NCBI GenBank assembly: GCA_900239685.1
Contig: OENT01000518.1
Location: 40,102 to 104,101 of the forward strand
Source: Rotaria macrura
Lineage: Eukaryota; Rotifera; Eurotatoria; Philodinida; Philodinidae
Direction of reading: 5' to 3'
Length of the DNA: 64,000 bases
Part shown: one piece after another, positions 63,921 through 64,000 of the stretch
Layout of the letters: each line of letters begins with the position of its first letter
Numbering within the stretch: the stretch's first letter is position 1
Notes under the pieces: model-generated
Databases searched by the model: none
What the model was told of the DNA's origin: nothing
Seen by the model: only the letters and a program-made list of their open reading frames with translations
Made by a program: the position numbers and the translations under genes

Positions 63921-64000
63921 ATACGGTGCCAGACCATGCGAGAAAATATTTTACTAGGGCAATAATGTTTTTTTCTTAATTCCCGTTCGAGTTGTCCCTA

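Larger units (their letters stand above)
62041..64000. other. Repeat-rich stretch, probable intron of the 57543-62040 gene
   Basis: No STRA6-like 5' exon is recognisable. The short frames at 62438-62719, 63060-63251 and 63187-63405 fall in repeat structure. Listed separately: a foldback with AAAGTGTAC motifs and a CGTAAACG repeat cluster. Confidence 0.5.

Noticed and set aside
1-64000. CRISPR arrays, rRNA, tRNA clusters or bacterial operons
   Set aside because: No regularly spaced repeats, rRNA-like blocks or ribosome-binding-site gene strings were seen; the gene structures are eukaryotic. tRNAs were not searched exhaustively.

Overview
This is animal nuclear DNA: AT-rich, with many short spliceosomal introns (several only about 45-90 bp) and multi-exon genes for animal trafficking and receptor proteins. 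The best guess is a bdelloid rotifer. Pointers are a bacterial-type ketol-acid reductoisomerase-like gene sitting between ordinary animal genes, splice-acceptor sequences directly in front of several start codons (as expected for spliced-leader trans-splicing), divergent GPCRs and many short inverted-repeat elements. The organism call is inference; the gene structures below were read by joining exons whose reading phases agree.

Layout. 1-16.9 kb (minus strand): a tight head-to-tail array of a 50-residue one-pass membrane protein, a TOM1-like endosomal adaptor (477 aa, 13 exons), the KARI-like reductoisomerase (334 aa, no intron) and a SNX14-like sorting nexin (about 20 exons). 17-20.3 kb is mostly empty. 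20.3-22.4 kb (plus) is a decayed cytochrome P450 (CYP51-like) gene split by a mobile element built of GTCGAC repeats. 22.8-25.9 kb (minus) is a low-complexity Ser/Gln/Cys-rich protein gene. 27.1-28.2 kb (plus) is an intronless class A GPCR. 31.7-35.5 kb (plus) is an adhesion GPCR with leucine-rich repeats. 35.5-41.6 kb is gene-free and carries at least three inverted-repeat elements.

41.6-53.5 kb (minus) is the most striking gene: 18 exons, all phases consistent, total 6231 nt, predicting a 2076-aa protein with signal peptide, C-type lectin domain, EGF-like domain, membrane segments of the STRA6/RBP-receptor family and a cytoplasmic tail of about 960 residues. 57.5-62.0 kb (minus) is a tandem paralog whose central exons have the same or nearly the same lengths; its 5' exons are not found before the window's right edge. 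62.1-64.0 kb is repeat-rich.

Themes: endosome trafficking (TOM1, SNX14) beside an acquired metabolic-type enzyme, and cell-surface receptors (two GPCRs, two STRA6-like proteins). A sequence gap of 92 N lies in an intron of the large receptor gene.
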